From Xanthomonas hortorum (GTDB taxonomy: Bacteria; Pseudomonadota; Gammaproteobacteria; Xanthomonadales; Xanthomonadaceae): a DNA stretch of 64,000 bases. Below the pieces are notes generated by a model that worked only from the letters and a program-made list of their open reading frames with translations, searched no databases and had not been told where the DNA came from. The DNA is taken from NCBI RefSeq assembly GCF_024339125.1, contig NZ_CP101417.1:4847001-4911000 (forward strand), in the 5' to 3' direction. A program made the translations under genes and the position numbers. Below, in pieces: positions 38,416-49,976 of the stretch; position 1 is the first letter of the stretch; each line of letters opens with the position of its first letter.

Positions 38416-38623
38416 ACGAGCAGTGCGCCACATCAGACCGGCATGAAGCGCTCTGGGAGCAGGTGCTCGTGCAGTGGATTTCCAATTGTCGGGCACAGCC
38501 TCCTGACGAGTGCTCGCGATGCAACGTCAGCAGCACACACGATCCAATGCAGCGGTGACCGGCGGGTCACCACGACAGGCAACAGCAGCGGCTATTGGCA
38601 CACCGCAAAACCTTGGTCACCAG

Positions 38624-39094
38624 TCACGCGCGGTGATACGGATGATTGGCCAACATCGCCGCAGCGCGATACAGCTGCTCGGCGACGATCAGGCGCACCA
38701 GCATGTGCGGCAGGGTCAACGGGCCGATCGACCAGCTCTCGCTGGCGGTTTTCAGCACATCGGCGGAGTGACCTTCGGGGCCGCCGATCAGAAACGCCAG
38801 ATCGCGGCCCTGCCCGCGCCAATGTTCCATGCGTTGGGCGAGCTGCTCCGAACTGAGCGGGCGACCCGGGATATCGAGCGCCACCACGTAGGCGTTCTTG
38901 GGCAGCGCGGCTAGCACGCGGCGGCCTTCGTCGTCGGTGGCGCGTTGCGCGTCGCGGCCCTTGCCGCGCAGGCCGGGTTCGATCTCGACCAGCTCCAATG
39001 GCATCCAGTGCGAAAGACGTTTCTGATATTCGGCAAAGCCCTGCGCCACCCAGGCCGGTGCGCGCTCGCCGGTAGCGATGAGTCGGCATTTCAT
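38624..39094 (-). CDS. rlmH: 23S rRNA pseudouridine-1915 N3-methyltransferase
   Basis: The 156-residue SPOUT methyltransferase modifies m3-pseudouridine 1915 in helix 69 of 23S rRNA on assembled 70S ribosomes. The SAM-binding knot is visible as AFLIGGPEGHS and LTLPHMLVRLIVAEQLYRA. In most bacteria rlmH directly follows rsfS; here it is separated from rsfS by a J-like gene and a PhoX-like gene. The intergenic gap to the TonB-type gene is about 250 bases. Confidence 0.94.
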   Translation of the reverse strand: MKCRLIATGERAPAWVAQGFAEYQKRLSHWMPLELVEIEPGLRGKGRDAQRATDDEGRRVLAALPKNAYVVALDIPGRPLSSEQLAQRMEHWRGQGRDLAFLIGGPEGHSADVLKTASESWSIGPLTLPHMLVRLIVAEQLYRAAAMLANHPYHRA

Positions 39095-39215
39095 CGCGAC
39101 ATGATATCCGCGTCACAGCTCGGGCATCGGAACCAGGTCGATCACAGCGGTGTCATGGTGCGGTTACAGCAGGCATCTAGCGTCGGCGGACTACCCAGCC
39201 AGCAGGAGTCGTTCG

Positions 39216-40757
39216 ATGCCGATTTTCGATCCCGCCCGCCGCCAGGTGCTCAAAGGCAGCGCCGCCGTGATGGCCGCCGGTGCGCTTGGCAGCTTGAGCG
39301 CGCTGCAATCGCGCCAGGCCCAGGCCGCCACCAGCACCTCGCCACCGCTGCAGCTGGCACCCGTGCCCAGCCGTTATGGCCCGCTCGCCCCGGTCGCCGA
39401 CCAGAGCACCGGGCTGCCGCTGCTGCAGCTGCCGCGCGGTTTCAGCTACCGCTCGTTCGGCTGGAGCGGCGATCGCATGGACGATGGCCAGCCCTGCCCC
39501 GACCGTCACGACGGCATGGCCGTGGTCGGCCTGCGTCGGCCCGACTGGCGCCCGGGGAGCGATCCGCTGCGCGGTCTGGAATATGTGCTGATCCGCAACC
39601 ACGAGCGCGGTGCGACCACCCCGTTCCGCGCACCGGCGATGTACGACACCGGCATCGTCAGCGGCACCCAACTGGCCGGTGGCGGCACCACCACGCTGAG
39701 TTACGGCCGCCGCGGTTGGGGCAGCCTGGAGCCGAGCCTGGGCGGCACGCTGGTCAACTGCGCCGGCGGCCCCACGCCGTGGGGCACCTGGCTGAGCTGC
39801 GAAGAGATCAAGACCAATGCGGTCTCCAGCACCGGCCGCAAGCACGGCTACGTGTTCGAAGTGGACCCGGACAGCCAGCGCACCACCGGCCGGCCGCTGG
39901 TCGGGCTGGGCCGCTTCAGCCATGAAGCGGTGGCGATCGATCCGCGCACCGGCATCGTCTATCTCACCGAAGACGACCGCAACAAGGCCGGCCTGTATCG
40001 CTTCACCCCCAACGAACGTCGCGGCCGCAATGGCTCACTGGAAAATGGCGGCCGGCTGCAGGCCGCACGCGTGCGTGGGCGGCGCAATGCCGACCTCACC
40101 GTCGCCAGCATCGGCCAGCAGTTCCAGCTGGAATGGGTGGATATTTCCGAGCCCGATCTGGATGGCATTGCCGCACCGGCCGGCTTCCCCGACATCGGCG
40201 CCAACGACACCCTGAGCGGTCCGTTTGCGCAGGCTTGGGCCGACGGCGCGCTGCGCATGAGCCGTGGCGAAGGCATCTGGTACAGCTACGGCAAACTGTT
40301 CATCGTCGACACCAGCACCGGCGTGGATGCGCAGGGCCGCCGCGGTTACGGCAACGGCGCTGTATGGGTGCTTGATCTTTTCACGCAACGCTTGAGCGCA
40401 CTGTTCGTCAGCGGCAACCAGCTGGCCGCGCACAACCCGGACAACGTCACCGTCAGCGCGCGCGGTGGCGTGGTGCTGTGCGAAGACGGTGGGGAGAGTC
40501 CGGACGAATACGGTCCCGGCGCGCGCCTGCTCGGCCTCACCCGTGGCGGCGAATCGTTCTATCTGGCCAAGAACAACGTACAGCTGACGTCGCAGCAGAT
40601 CGCCGATGCCGGCAAGACCATTGCCGAGGGCGATTACCGCGACACCGAATTCTGCGGCGCCTGCTGGGATCCGCTGTCGCGCACCTTGTTCGTCAACATC
40701 CAGACACCGGGGATTACGCTGGCGATCACCGGGCCATGGGAACGCGGTCCGTTGTAG
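39216..40757 (+). CDS. Tat-exported PhoX/DUF839-family protein
   Basis: The 513-residue protein starts with a twin-arginine signal (RRQVLKGSAAVMAAGALG, residues 8-25) ending around Ala-Gln-Ala. The rest is the DUF839/PhoX beta-propeller, with blocks such as GTWLSCEEIKTN and EAVAIDPRTGIVYLTEDDRN and GVVLCEDGGESPDEYG, which in PhoX phosphatases bind calcium and iron. A phosphatase activity is possible but the diverse DUF839 family is not uniformly so. AGGAG seven bases upstream fixes the ATG. It lies, on the opposite strand, inside what is usually a contiguous rsfS-rlmH group. Confidence 0.87.
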   Translation: MPIFDPARRQVLKGSAAVMAAGALGSLSALQSRQAQAATSTSPPLQLAPVPSRYGPLAPVADQSTGLPLLQLPRGFSYRSFGWSGDRMDDGQPCPDRHDGMAVVGLRRPDWRPGSDPLRGLEYVLIRNHERGATTPFRAPAMYDTGIVSGTQLAGGGTTTLSYGRRGWGSLEPSLGGTLVNCAGGPTPWGTWLSCEEIKTNAVSSTGRKHGYVFEVDPDSQRTTGRPLVGLGRFSHEAVAIDPRTGIVYLTEDDRNKAGLYRFTPNERRGRNGSLENGGRLQAARVRGRRNADLTVASIGQQFQLEWVDISEPDLDGIAAPAGFPDIGANDTLSGPFAQAWADGALRMSRGEGIWYSYGKLFIVDTSTGVDAQGRRGYGNGAVWVLDLFTQRLSALFVSGNQLAAHNPDNVTVSARGGVVLCEDGGESPDEYGPGARLLGLTRGGESFYLAKNNVQLTSQQIADAGKTIAEGDYRDTEFCGACWDPLSRTLFVNIQTPGITLAITGPWERGPL

Positions 40758-41091
40758 GCGGTCTTTGCCAGGCAAACGGCCGACGCCGCACCTGCCGGAC
40801 GGACCGTCGTTCGCTCGGCAGTTTTCCATAATGCCGGAGCAGGCCTCACGCGGCCGGCAGGGACAACCTGCGCTAATGCAGATCTGCGGGGAATACGGGC
40901 GTTCGAAGCACCACTCCTAGCTGCAGGACAGCTGCGCACTCACCACTAGCGGTCGCTGCGACGCAAACGCGACGACTGCAGCCGCTCGCTCCACGTGCAC
41001 GGTTGGCACCACCGCCTAATGAACCGCTCCGCTCAGCGGCATTCGTTTTCAGTCGAGCGTGCAGGCAGCGCGCGAGTCGTGGGCCTGCGTG
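40758..41091. other. Gap between convergent PhoX-like and J-like genes
   Basis: The 334-base gap separates two converging stop codons. I see no gene, no clear terminator and no repeat in it. Confidence 0.4.
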
Positions 41092-42207
41092 TCAGAACCA
41101 GGGTGCGTCTGGTCCGCCAGACATGGCACGCTGCAATTTCAGCCAGCGCTTGAGCGATTGCGGGTCGGCCAGTTCACGCAGGCCCTGGCGCGCATCCATC
41201 AGATCGTCTTCGACGTCGCGCTTGAGTTGCGCCATCAATTTGCTCAGCCGCTCGGGCTTGAGCCGCGACGGCAGGTCCAGACCATATTCCGCGCAAAAGT
41301 CCTCCGACTGCTGCAGGACCTGCTGCTGCAACTCCTTGCACTGCCGGTCCAGTTCGCGGTTGTAGTCCTGCAACCGCGCCGCGCTCATCGCATCCACCCC
41401 TTGCGCGTCCAGCAGGCCGATCTCGGCCTGCAGTTCGAGCAGGCCGAGCAGATCGCCGGCCTTGTAAGCCGCATTGAGCCGTTGCATCAGGATGGTGCGC
41501 GAGGCGTGGTCGTCGGGATCCTTGGCGCGGTCCGGATGCAGATTGCCGGCCAGCTTGCGATACAACTCGCGCAACGGTGGCGGCTCGGCATTCCCGGCAA
41601 CCGCTTTTTTCTCGGCACGCTTGCGGCGCTGCGCGTTGCGCTGCTGTTGTTGCGCGTGTTCCTGCTCGAGACGCTCGCTGACGCGTTCGAAGAGTTCTTC
41701 GGGCGAGTCGATGCCGTCCAGTTCGTCGGCATCCAGCCCATAGGCCTGGCCGAGAATCTGCTTCATCAGTGCATCGGATTCGGAGACTTCCTGGTCGTAG
41801 CCCATGACACTGTGGCGATCGTAGATCGGCCGCAATGCTTCATGTCCCGATTCGATCAGCGGGCCGGCGATATCGCACAGCAGCTCTGACAGAAACGCAC
41901 GGTCGGCCTTGCTCAGCTTGACCGTGGCATGCGCGCGATCGAGTTCTTCGACCAGCGCCACATCGGCCGCGCGCCGATGATCGAGCAAGGGCTGCAGCTC
42001 GGTGTGATAGCGCTCGCGCCAACGCGTGAGCGCCGTTTGCCAGGCCTGCAGTTCGTTGCGATGACGCTCCAGATCGCGCAGCAAGCGGTCGAAGCGTTTG
42101 CGCGCCGGCGACAACGGCTGCGCGGCGGCCTGCGCCGGCTGGCTGCGCAGTTGCTGCAGCGCCGGCGAGGCGGGTGTCTCCGTCTGGGCTTGGGATTTTC
42201 TCGCCAT
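41092..42207 (-). CDS. Protein with a J-domain-like segment and flanking coiled coils
   Basis: The 371-residue protein is mostly helical and charged. Residues 30-75 and 170-205 look like coiled coils, the latter Glu/Gln/Arg-rich. Residues 211-260 (LRELYRKLAGNLHPDRAKDP) match the helix II-HPD-helix III core of J domains, with HPD at 224-226, so it may stimulate a DnaK-type ATPase. It has no Gly/Phe region or zinc fingers, so it is a type III J protein or a J-like protein. Its start is 12 bases after the rsfS stop, placing it at the end of the lptE-holA-nadD-rsfS group. Confidence 0.8.
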   Translation of the reverse strand: MARKSQAQTETPASPALQQLRSQPAQAAAQPLSPARKRFDRLLRDLERHRNELQAWQTALTRWRERYHTELQPLLDHRRAADVALVEELDRAHATVKLSKADRAFLSELLCDIAGPLIESGHEALRPIYDRHSVMGYDQEVSESDALMKQILGQAYGLDADELDGIDSPEELFERVSERLEQEHAQQQQRNAQRRKRAEKKAVAGNAEPPPLRELYRKLAGNLHPDRAKDPDDHASRTILMQRLNAAYKAGDLLGLLELQAEIGLLDAQGVDAMSAARLQDYNRELDRQCKELQQQVLQQSEDFCAEYGLDLPSRLKPERLSKLMAQLKRDVEDDLMDARQGLRELADPQSLKRWLKLQRAMSGGPDAPWF

Positions 42208-42219
42208 GCCGTGGGTCAG

Positions 42220-42639
42220 TTACGCCTCGGGGTCGGCATCCACATCGTCCGGACGCTGGTCGCCTACGGTCCACAGGCGCTCCAACGCGTAGAACTCGCG
42301 CACGCGCGGCAGCATCACGTGCACCACCACATCGCCCAGGTCGACCAGCACCCATTCTGCTTCGCGCTCGCCTTCCACGCCCAGCGGCATCACGTCCAGA
42401 CGCTTGGCGAACTTGACCACTTCTTCGGCGATCGACTTGACGTGGCGGGTCGAGGTGCCCGAGGCGACCACCATGTAATCGCAGACGCTGGACTTGCCGC
42501 GCACATCGATTTCGACCACGTCCTTGGCTTTCAGCTCCTCCACGGCCTCGCGCACGGTGGCCAACAGGGCCGGCACGGACGGCGGCGGGTTCGGAATGGA
42601 GGTCTTGATGACTTGGGCTTGGGTGGTCAAAGCGGGCAA
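42220..42639 (-). CDS. rsfS: Ribosomal silencing factor RsfS
   Basis: The 139-residue protein binds uL14 on the 50S subunit and blocks subunit joining in starvation. The conserved core runs DVRGKSSVCDYMVVASGTSTRH to GEREAEWVLVDLGDVVVHVM (in part) and the family end REFYALERLW. There is no ATG; the start is TTG at 42639 or the TTG three codons on (42630), neither with a strong Shine-Dalgarno. It follows nadD by 48 bases, the usual neighbour. Confidence 0.9.
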   Translation of the reverse strand: MPALTTQAQVIKTSIPNPPPSVPALLATVREAVEELKAKDVVEIDVRGKSSVCDYMVVASGTSTRHVKSIAEEVVKFAKRLDVMPLGVEGEREAEWVLVDLGDVVVHVMLPRVREFYALERLWTVGDQRPDDVDADPEA

Positions 42640-42687
42640 CTCGATGGAATTAGCGTGAATTATAGGCCGGTCCGGCCGGATGCGTGT

Positions 42688-43518
42688 TCAGCTAGACGGC
42701 TGCGCGCTGCCGTAAAGGCATTCGCGCACGATAAACGCTGCCACCGACGGCGGCACCAGTGCCTGCCAGTCGCCGCCGGTGGCGATGCGCGAACGCACCG
42801 CGCTGGCCGATTCGCCGCGCAACGGTTGATGCAACCGCCACAGGCGGCCGGCCGGGGTGGTGCCCAGTTCGCTGGCGCTGGCAGCCCATCTGCCCTGCAC
42901 TGCCTGGGCAAGCTGCGGCACATCGGCCAGATCCAGCGGGACGCCTGGACGCTCGGCAACGACGAAATGCGCCAGCTCGAACAGCGCCTCCCACCGATGC
43001 CAGCTGCTCAGGCCGACAAAGGCATCGGCGCCCAGCAACCAGGCGATCGGCGTCGCAGGGCCGAGTTCGGCGCGCAGTTCGCGCAAGGTATCGACGGTGT
43101 AGGACGGTGCGCCGCCCTGGCTGGCGCGGCGTAGCTCGCGGGTGTCCAGCACCAGCCCGGGCGTGTCGGCGAGCGCCAGTTCCAGCATGCGTGCGCGCTG
43201 CGCGGCAGTGGCGCCGGGTGCGGGGCGATGCGGCGGGTCGGCGGCTGGCACCAGATGCACGAGCGCGCCCAGTTCGTCGCGCGCGGCGCAGGCGATGGCC
43301 AGATGGCCCAGGTGGATCGGGTCGAAGGTGCCGCCGTAGTAGAGGTGGAGCTGGGATTGGGGATTGGGGATTGGGGATTCGGCAGCGCGAGGTTCCAGCG
43401 CTGCGGACTGGGGATCGGCATCTGGGGAGATGGGAACAGCGGCGGCCTCAGTGGCAGTTGTCTGCACATCGTGGTCCGGGATTGCGCTGTTCTGAGGCTT
43501 CCGGGTCCCGGTCTTCAC
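42688..43518 (-). CDS. nadD: Nicotinate-nucleotide adenylyltransferase with extended N terminus
   Basis: The enzyme adenylates nicotinate mononucleotide in NAD synthesis. The nucleotidyltransferase motif GGTFDPIHLGH, the substrate loop SYTVDTLREL and the C-terminal ESASAVRSRI are intact. From the GTG at 43518 (GGAGG seven bases upstream) the protein has 276 residues; about 56 residues precede the Tyr-Tyr-Gly-Gly start of the fold, where homologues have 5-15. Part of this extension is encoded by heptamer repeats (43353-43380, reading SPIPNPQSQ). Other possible starts are GTG 43554 (overlapping the holA stop) and GTG 43467. Confidence 0.88.
   Translation of the reverse strand: MKTGTRKPQNSAIPDHDVQTTATEAAAVPISPDADPQSAALEPRAAESPIPNPQSQLHLYYGGTFDPIHLGHLAIACAARDELGALVHLVPAADPPHRPAPGATAAQRARMLELALADTPGLVLDTRELRRASQGGAPSYTVDTLRELRAELGPATPIAWLLGADAFVGLSSWHRWEALFELAHFVVAERPGVPLDLADVPQLAQAVQGRWAASASELGTTPAGRLWRLHQPLRGESASAVRSRIATGGDWQALVPPSVAAFIVRECLYGSAQPSS
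43353..43380. repeat. Heptamer repeat inside the nadD coding region
   Basis: The unit GGGATTG is tandemly repeated three times and followed by GGGATTC. On the minus strand it is read as Ser-Pro-Ile-Pro-Asn-Pro-Gln-Ser in the N-terminal extension of NadD. Confidence 0.75.
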
Positions 43519-43550
43519 CTTCTGGCCTCCAGTCCCCACATCCACCGCTT

Positions 43551-44579
43551 TCACACCAGCAATCTCACCGCACGCGCTTCGGCCACGGCCACCAGCAGGC
43601 GTTCCAGGCCGACCCAGGCGTCGCCGTCGGCGCGGCCCTTGGCCATGCGATCGACCAGCCCGGCTTCGGCGACGAAGCGTTCCCAGCGACGCGGTTCGGG
43701 GTGCCGTTGCAGCGCGCGCTTGAACGGGGCCTGGCGCGACTCCCACAGGCCTTGCGCCTTCATTTCGGCGGCGAGATTGCCGCCATTTGCCTGCACTTTC
43801 GCCAGCGATGCGGTACGCAGCAGTTCCTTGATCAGGATCGGCATCAGTGCGGCCACCGCTTCACCCTCGGCGCGCAGGCCGGCGAGCATGCGGATCACCG
43901 CCGCCGGCTGCCCGGAGAAGGTGGTTTCGGCCAGCCGGAACACGTCGTAGCGGGCGGCATCGGCGACCAGCGACTCCATCGCCTCCAGGTCCAGTACCTT
44001 GCCATCGGCCAGCAGTACCAGCTTGTCGATTTCCTGCGCGGCGGCGAGCAGATTGCCCTCCACCCGCTCGCTCAGGCGCTGCACCGCGGCAGCGTCCGCA
44101 CGCAGGCCGTGGCTGCGCAGGCGGCGCTCGATCCAGTCGGACAATTCGTGCGGCTTGATCGCCCAGGCCACCGAGATGGTGCCGATGCGGCCGACCGCAT
44201 CGGCCCACTTGCCCTGGTGCGCCTTGCTCCAGTCGTTGGCGGTGATCAGCAACACCACGTCCGGCGGCGGATTGGCGCAGAAGCGGGTAATGACATCGGC
44301 ACCGTCCTTGCCCGGCTTGCCGCTGGGCAGGCGTATTTCCACCAGCCGGCGCGGACTGAACAGGCTGGGCGCGTTGAAGGTCGCATCCAGCTGGTTCCAG
44401 TCGAACTCGCGGCCATCGGCGTCGAAGACTTCGCGTTCGCCAATGCCTTCGGCGCGCGCTCGGGCGCGCACCGCATCGGCCGCCTCCAGCACGCGCAGCG
44501 TCTCGGGGCCGGCGATCAGATAGACCGGCTGCAACGGCTGGTTGGACTGGCCGGCAAGCTGCTCGGGGCGGAGTTCCAT
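43551..44579 (-). CDS. holA: DNA polymerase III delta subunit
   Basis: The 342-residue protein is the clamp-loader wrench that opens the beta sliding clamp. It starts MELRPEQLAGQ with the AAA+-like N-terminal domain (VYLIAGPETLRVLEA), has FNAPSLFSPRRLVEIRLP and the delta C-terminal collar domain (RYDVFRLAETTFSGQ). Length is normal. It is followed without gap by nadD and preceded by lptE (21-base gap), the widespread lptE-holA-nadD order. Confidence 0.93.
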   Translation of the reverse strand: MELRPEQLAGQSNQPLQPVYLIAGPETLRVLEAADAVRARARAEGIGEREVFDADGREFDWNQLDATFNAPSLFSPRRLVEIRLPSGKPGKDGADVITRFCANPPPDVVLLITANDWSKAHQGKWADAVGRIGTISVAWAIKPHELSDWIERRLRSHGLRADAAAVQRLSERVEGNLLAAAQEIDKLVLLADGKVLDLEAMESLVADAARYDVFRLAETTFSGQPAAVIRMLAGLRAEGEAVAALMPILIKELLRTASLAKVQANGGNLAAEMKAQGLWESRQAPFKRALQRHPEPRRWERFVAEAGLVDRMAKGRADGDAWVGLERLLVAVAEARAVRLLV

Positions 44580-44600
44580 GACTGCGAGCGCGCGCGACGC

Positions 44601-45236
44601 TTAGTTGTTCGACGCAGGCGGCAACGCCGCCGGTACGCTCGACTCAGGCGTGGTCGGCTGCACTGGCGGCGTGGGAGCCTGCGGCAGCGGCGCGGTCGGC
44701 GTGCTTTCCAGCGTCTCGCCACGCTGCACGCGCGCGCGCACCACGCTGTCGATGCGACGCAGGATCGAGGCCGACATGTCCTTGCGCAATTCGTCGGCAA
44801 GGATCTCGCGCTCGGTCGCGGTACCGGTGGCATCTACCGGCGGCGACACGTAGTCGCGCGACAGCTCGATCACCTGCTGCGGCACCAGCACCGCGCCATT
44901 GGCGGTGGTGACGGTGAAGATGGCGGCGTAGCGCAGGCTGTATTCCTGCGCACGGCCCTGGCTGTCGATGGCGATCGGCAGATCGCCCCAGCGCTCGGAC
45001 AACACCTGCACCTGCGCAAAGCCGGTCTTGGCGTCTTCGTCGGCCAGGGTGGCGCCGGCAGCCTTGAGGCCACGCCGCAGCAACTTGGCCAGCTCGCTGT
45101 ACTGCACTGCAGACTGCACCTTGACCGCTGGCGTGTCCGGCGGCAACGCCAGCGAATTGCGCAGATGGAAGCCGCAGGCGGTGAGGCTCGAGACGAGCAC
45201 GAGGGACGCAGCGAAGGCAGTAGGAAATCGAATCAT
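44601..45236 (-). CDS. lptE: LPS-assembly lipoprotein LptE
   Basis: The 211-residue lipoprotein has a signal peptide with lipobox LTAC followed by GFHLR, the LptE hallmark, and a beta-alpha fold ending in a proline/serine-rich tail of about 35 residues. LptE plugs the LptD barrel and helps insert lipopolysaccharide in the outer membrane. The ATG at 45236 is preferred over a GTG two codons upstream. It lies between leuS and holA as in most gammaproteobacteria. Confidence 0.92.
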   Translation of the reverse strand: MIRFPTAFAASLVLVSSLTACGFHLRNSLALPPDTPAVKVQSAVQYSELAKLLRRGLKAAGATLADEDAKTGFAQVQVLSERWGDLPIAIDSQGRAQEYSLRYAAIFTVTTANGAVLVPQQVIELSRDYVSPPVDATGTATEREILADELRKDMSASILRRIDSVVRARVQRGETLESTPTAPLPQAPTPPVQPTTPESSVPAALPPASNN

Positions 45237-45522
45237 GGGCACAGTCTGGATGAGCGCCCCGGCGGCGGCAACAGGCGGCTAGCCTGACCGACACCGCGTG
45301 AATGGGGCTTGAGAGCGCCGCAGTAAAACTGCGGCGGCCGGTAATGACAAACGCGTCGCCACGCGCCAGTGAAATGAATCGGCAAGAACGACCGCAGCCC
45401 CCTTGCCTGCGCGCCAGTGCAGGAATTACCTGAAACCGCCGCATCAACCTAACCTACGCGCCGCCACGCCGATCCGGCGAACTCCCCGGAACGGCGCCTG
45501 CGACCCGACCAATCAGAACCCA

Positions 45523-48237
<2,715 letters not shown>

Positions 48238-48849
48238 TCAGAAGGCGGGTTTGGCCGGCCAGCTCCAGCCGGCAACGGCCAGCCAGCCTACCCAGGCCAG
48301 GAACGCCACACGCTGGGCGATTGCCTGGCGCAGCAACCCCGGCGGCCCGAATGCCAGCACCGCCACCAGCAGCCCGGCGCCCAGACTCAGCAACGCCAGC
48401 GCGCGGGTATCGGACTGGTTGAGCAGCGCGGCGGCGATCAACAGCATGGCCGGCACGAACGCCACCGCCCATAGCAGCCAGGCGGTGGCATGGGCCTGGC
48501 TGGCGCGGCCATCCAGGTCGGTGGGATCCAGCGGCAGCAGGCCCATGCCCAGGAACGCCAAACCTGCCAGCACGATCAACTGCCCGCCCACGCGCAGGCT
48601 CCAGCCGGACTTGGCCGGCATGCGCGCCAGCAGACTGATGCCGGTTGCCATGCCCAACCCACCCACCAACGCGAACGCCAGCAGGTTGAAGCCCAGCGCG
48701 TGCGGAACGCCGTCTGCGCCCAATAACGCCACCGGATGGCTGGCCTGCAGATAGCCGGGCAATGCCAGCCCGAAGCCGGCCACCGCCAGCACGAACACGG
48801 TTGCCGCGATCAGGCCCAGGTAGCGCTGCGTGCCATCGATGCTCGCCAT
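48238..48849 (-). CDS. DUF998-like multi-pass membrane protein
   Basis: The 203-residue protein has six hydrophobic segments, with HALGFNLLAFALVGGLGMATG-type glycine-rich helices and a short loop LLPLDPTDLDGRASQAH between helices 3 and 4 that resembles DUF998. Function is unknown. The ATG at 48849 places the first helix at residues 10-30. It lies upstream of leuS on the same strand (72-base gap). Confidence 0.78.
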   Translation of the reverse strand: MASIDGTQRYLGLIAATVFVLAVAGFGLALPGYLQASHPVALLGADGVPHALGFNLLAFALVGGLGMATGISLLARMPAKSGWSLRVGGQLIVLAGLAFLGMGLLPLDPTDLDGRASQAHATAWLLWAVAFVPAMLLIAAALLNQSDTRALALLSLGAGLLVAVLAFGPPGLLRQAIAQRVAFLAWVGWLAVAGWSWPAKPAF

Positions 48850-48929
48850 TCGTCTTGCTCCAACGCGGGGCGCAGGTTGCGCCGCCATGACGCGGCATTG
48901 TGGTGCCGGGGGCGGGTGGCGTGAACCCC

Positions 48930-49074
48930 TTGTCTGATCCCGGCTGGCCTGATATCGGCCGGCCCGTTTGCTGGCGGCCTGGTCGTCACCGGCCTCGGCC
49001 CGCCTTGTCATGACCGGCCTGGCGATAACCTCCGGTTGTCCCGATCCCGGCCAGCCTTGTGTCGGCCGGGTTTG
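48930..49074. repeat. Imperfect direct repeat pair upstream of cnoX
   Basis: Segments of about 40 bases at 48930-48970 and 49036-49074 share TTGTC, GATCCCGGC and TCGGCCGG blocks in the same order. A third, more diverged block lies between. It is not a recognised regulatory element. Confidence 0.4.
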
Positions 49075-49118
49075 CCACCATTACGTCCCACTGTTGCCGT
49101 CATCTTTTCAGGAAGCCC

Positions 49119-49976
49119 ATGTCCGACAAGCCGCACGTATTCGATGCCACCACCGACACCTTCGAGACCGAGGTCCTGCAGAAATCGTTGACGACACCGG
49201 TACTGGTGGATTTCTGGGCCACCTGGTGCGGCCCGTGCAAGTCGCTGACGCCGATCCTGGAAAAGCTCGCCGCCGACTACAACGGTGCGTTCGAGCTGGC
49301 CAAGGTCGATGTGGACAAGGAACAGCAGATCGCCGCCGCGTTCCAGATCCGCTCGGTGCCGACGGTCTTCCTGGTCAAGGGCGGCGAACTGGTGGATGGC
49401 TTCCCCGGCGCGATGCCGGAAGGCCAGATCCGCGAATTCCTGACCCAGCATGGTGTGCTGCCGGCCGAGGCGCAGGTGGTCGAAGAACTCCCGCCGGCGC
49501 CGCTCGACCCGCAGGACCAGGCCGCCGCGCTGCGCGAGGCGATCGCCGCCGAGCCGGACAAGGACGAACTCAAGCTGGACCTGGCGCTGGCACTGCTCAA
49601 GACCGGCGACACCACCGAGGCCGAGCAGCTGATCGACGCCCTGCCCGCCAACCTGGCGACCGACGACCGCGCGGTGCGTGCCAAGGCGCGGCTGAGCTTT
49701 GCCAACGTCCTGAAAGACGCGCCGGATGCGGACGCGCTGCAGGCCGCCGTGGCCGCCAACGGCGCCGACCTGCGTGCGCGCCATCTGCTCGGCGTACGCC
49801 ATCTGCTCGACGGCAACGATGAAGCTGCGCTGGAGCAGTTTCTGGAAATGCTGCGGCAGGACCGCGCCTTCGACGACAACCTGCCGCGCCGCAGCCTGAT
49901 CGATGCATTCCGCGTGATCGAGGACGAAGACCTGGTCGGCCGCTATCGCCGCAAGATGTCGTCGTTGGTGTTCTGA
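49119..49976 (+). CDS. cnoX: CnoX (YbbN) thioredoxin-TPR chaperedoxin
   Basis: The 285-residue protein has an N-terminal thioredoxin domain (residues 5-110) with an intact WCGPC active site, a cis-proline-containing SVPTVFLVKGG, and a C-terminal half of TPR-like helices (about 135-285). E. coli CnoX has lost the redox Cys pair and works as a chlorine-activated holdase linked to GroEL; the intact pair here fits the Caulobacter-type version, which is also redox-active. The ATG at 49119 is preceded by AGGAAG. Monocistronic. Confidence 0.9.
   Translation: MSDKPHVFDATTDTFETEVLQKSLTTPVLVDFWATWCGPCKSLTPILEKLAADYNGAFELAKVDVDKEQQIAAAFQIRSVPTVFLVKGGELVDGFPGAMPEGQIREFLTQHGVLPAEAQVVEELPPAPLDPQDQAAALREAIAAEPDKDELKLDLALALLKTGDTTEAEQLIDALPANLATDDRAVRAKARLSFANVLKDAPDADALQAAVAANGADLRARHLLGVRHLLDGNDEAALEQFLEMLRQDRAFDDNLPRRSLIDAFRVIEDEDLVGRYRRKMSSLVF

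Noticed and set aside
42759..45287. Very long open frames on the plus strand opposite nadD, holA and lptE (over 800 codons)
   Set aside because: They lie wholly antisense to well-conserved genes, have Arg/Gly/His-rich composition and no homology; such shadows are common at this GC content.
45316..45336. Hairpin CGCCGCAG/CTGCGGCG in the leuS-lptE gap as terminator
   Set aside because: No T tract; too short to call beyond noting it.
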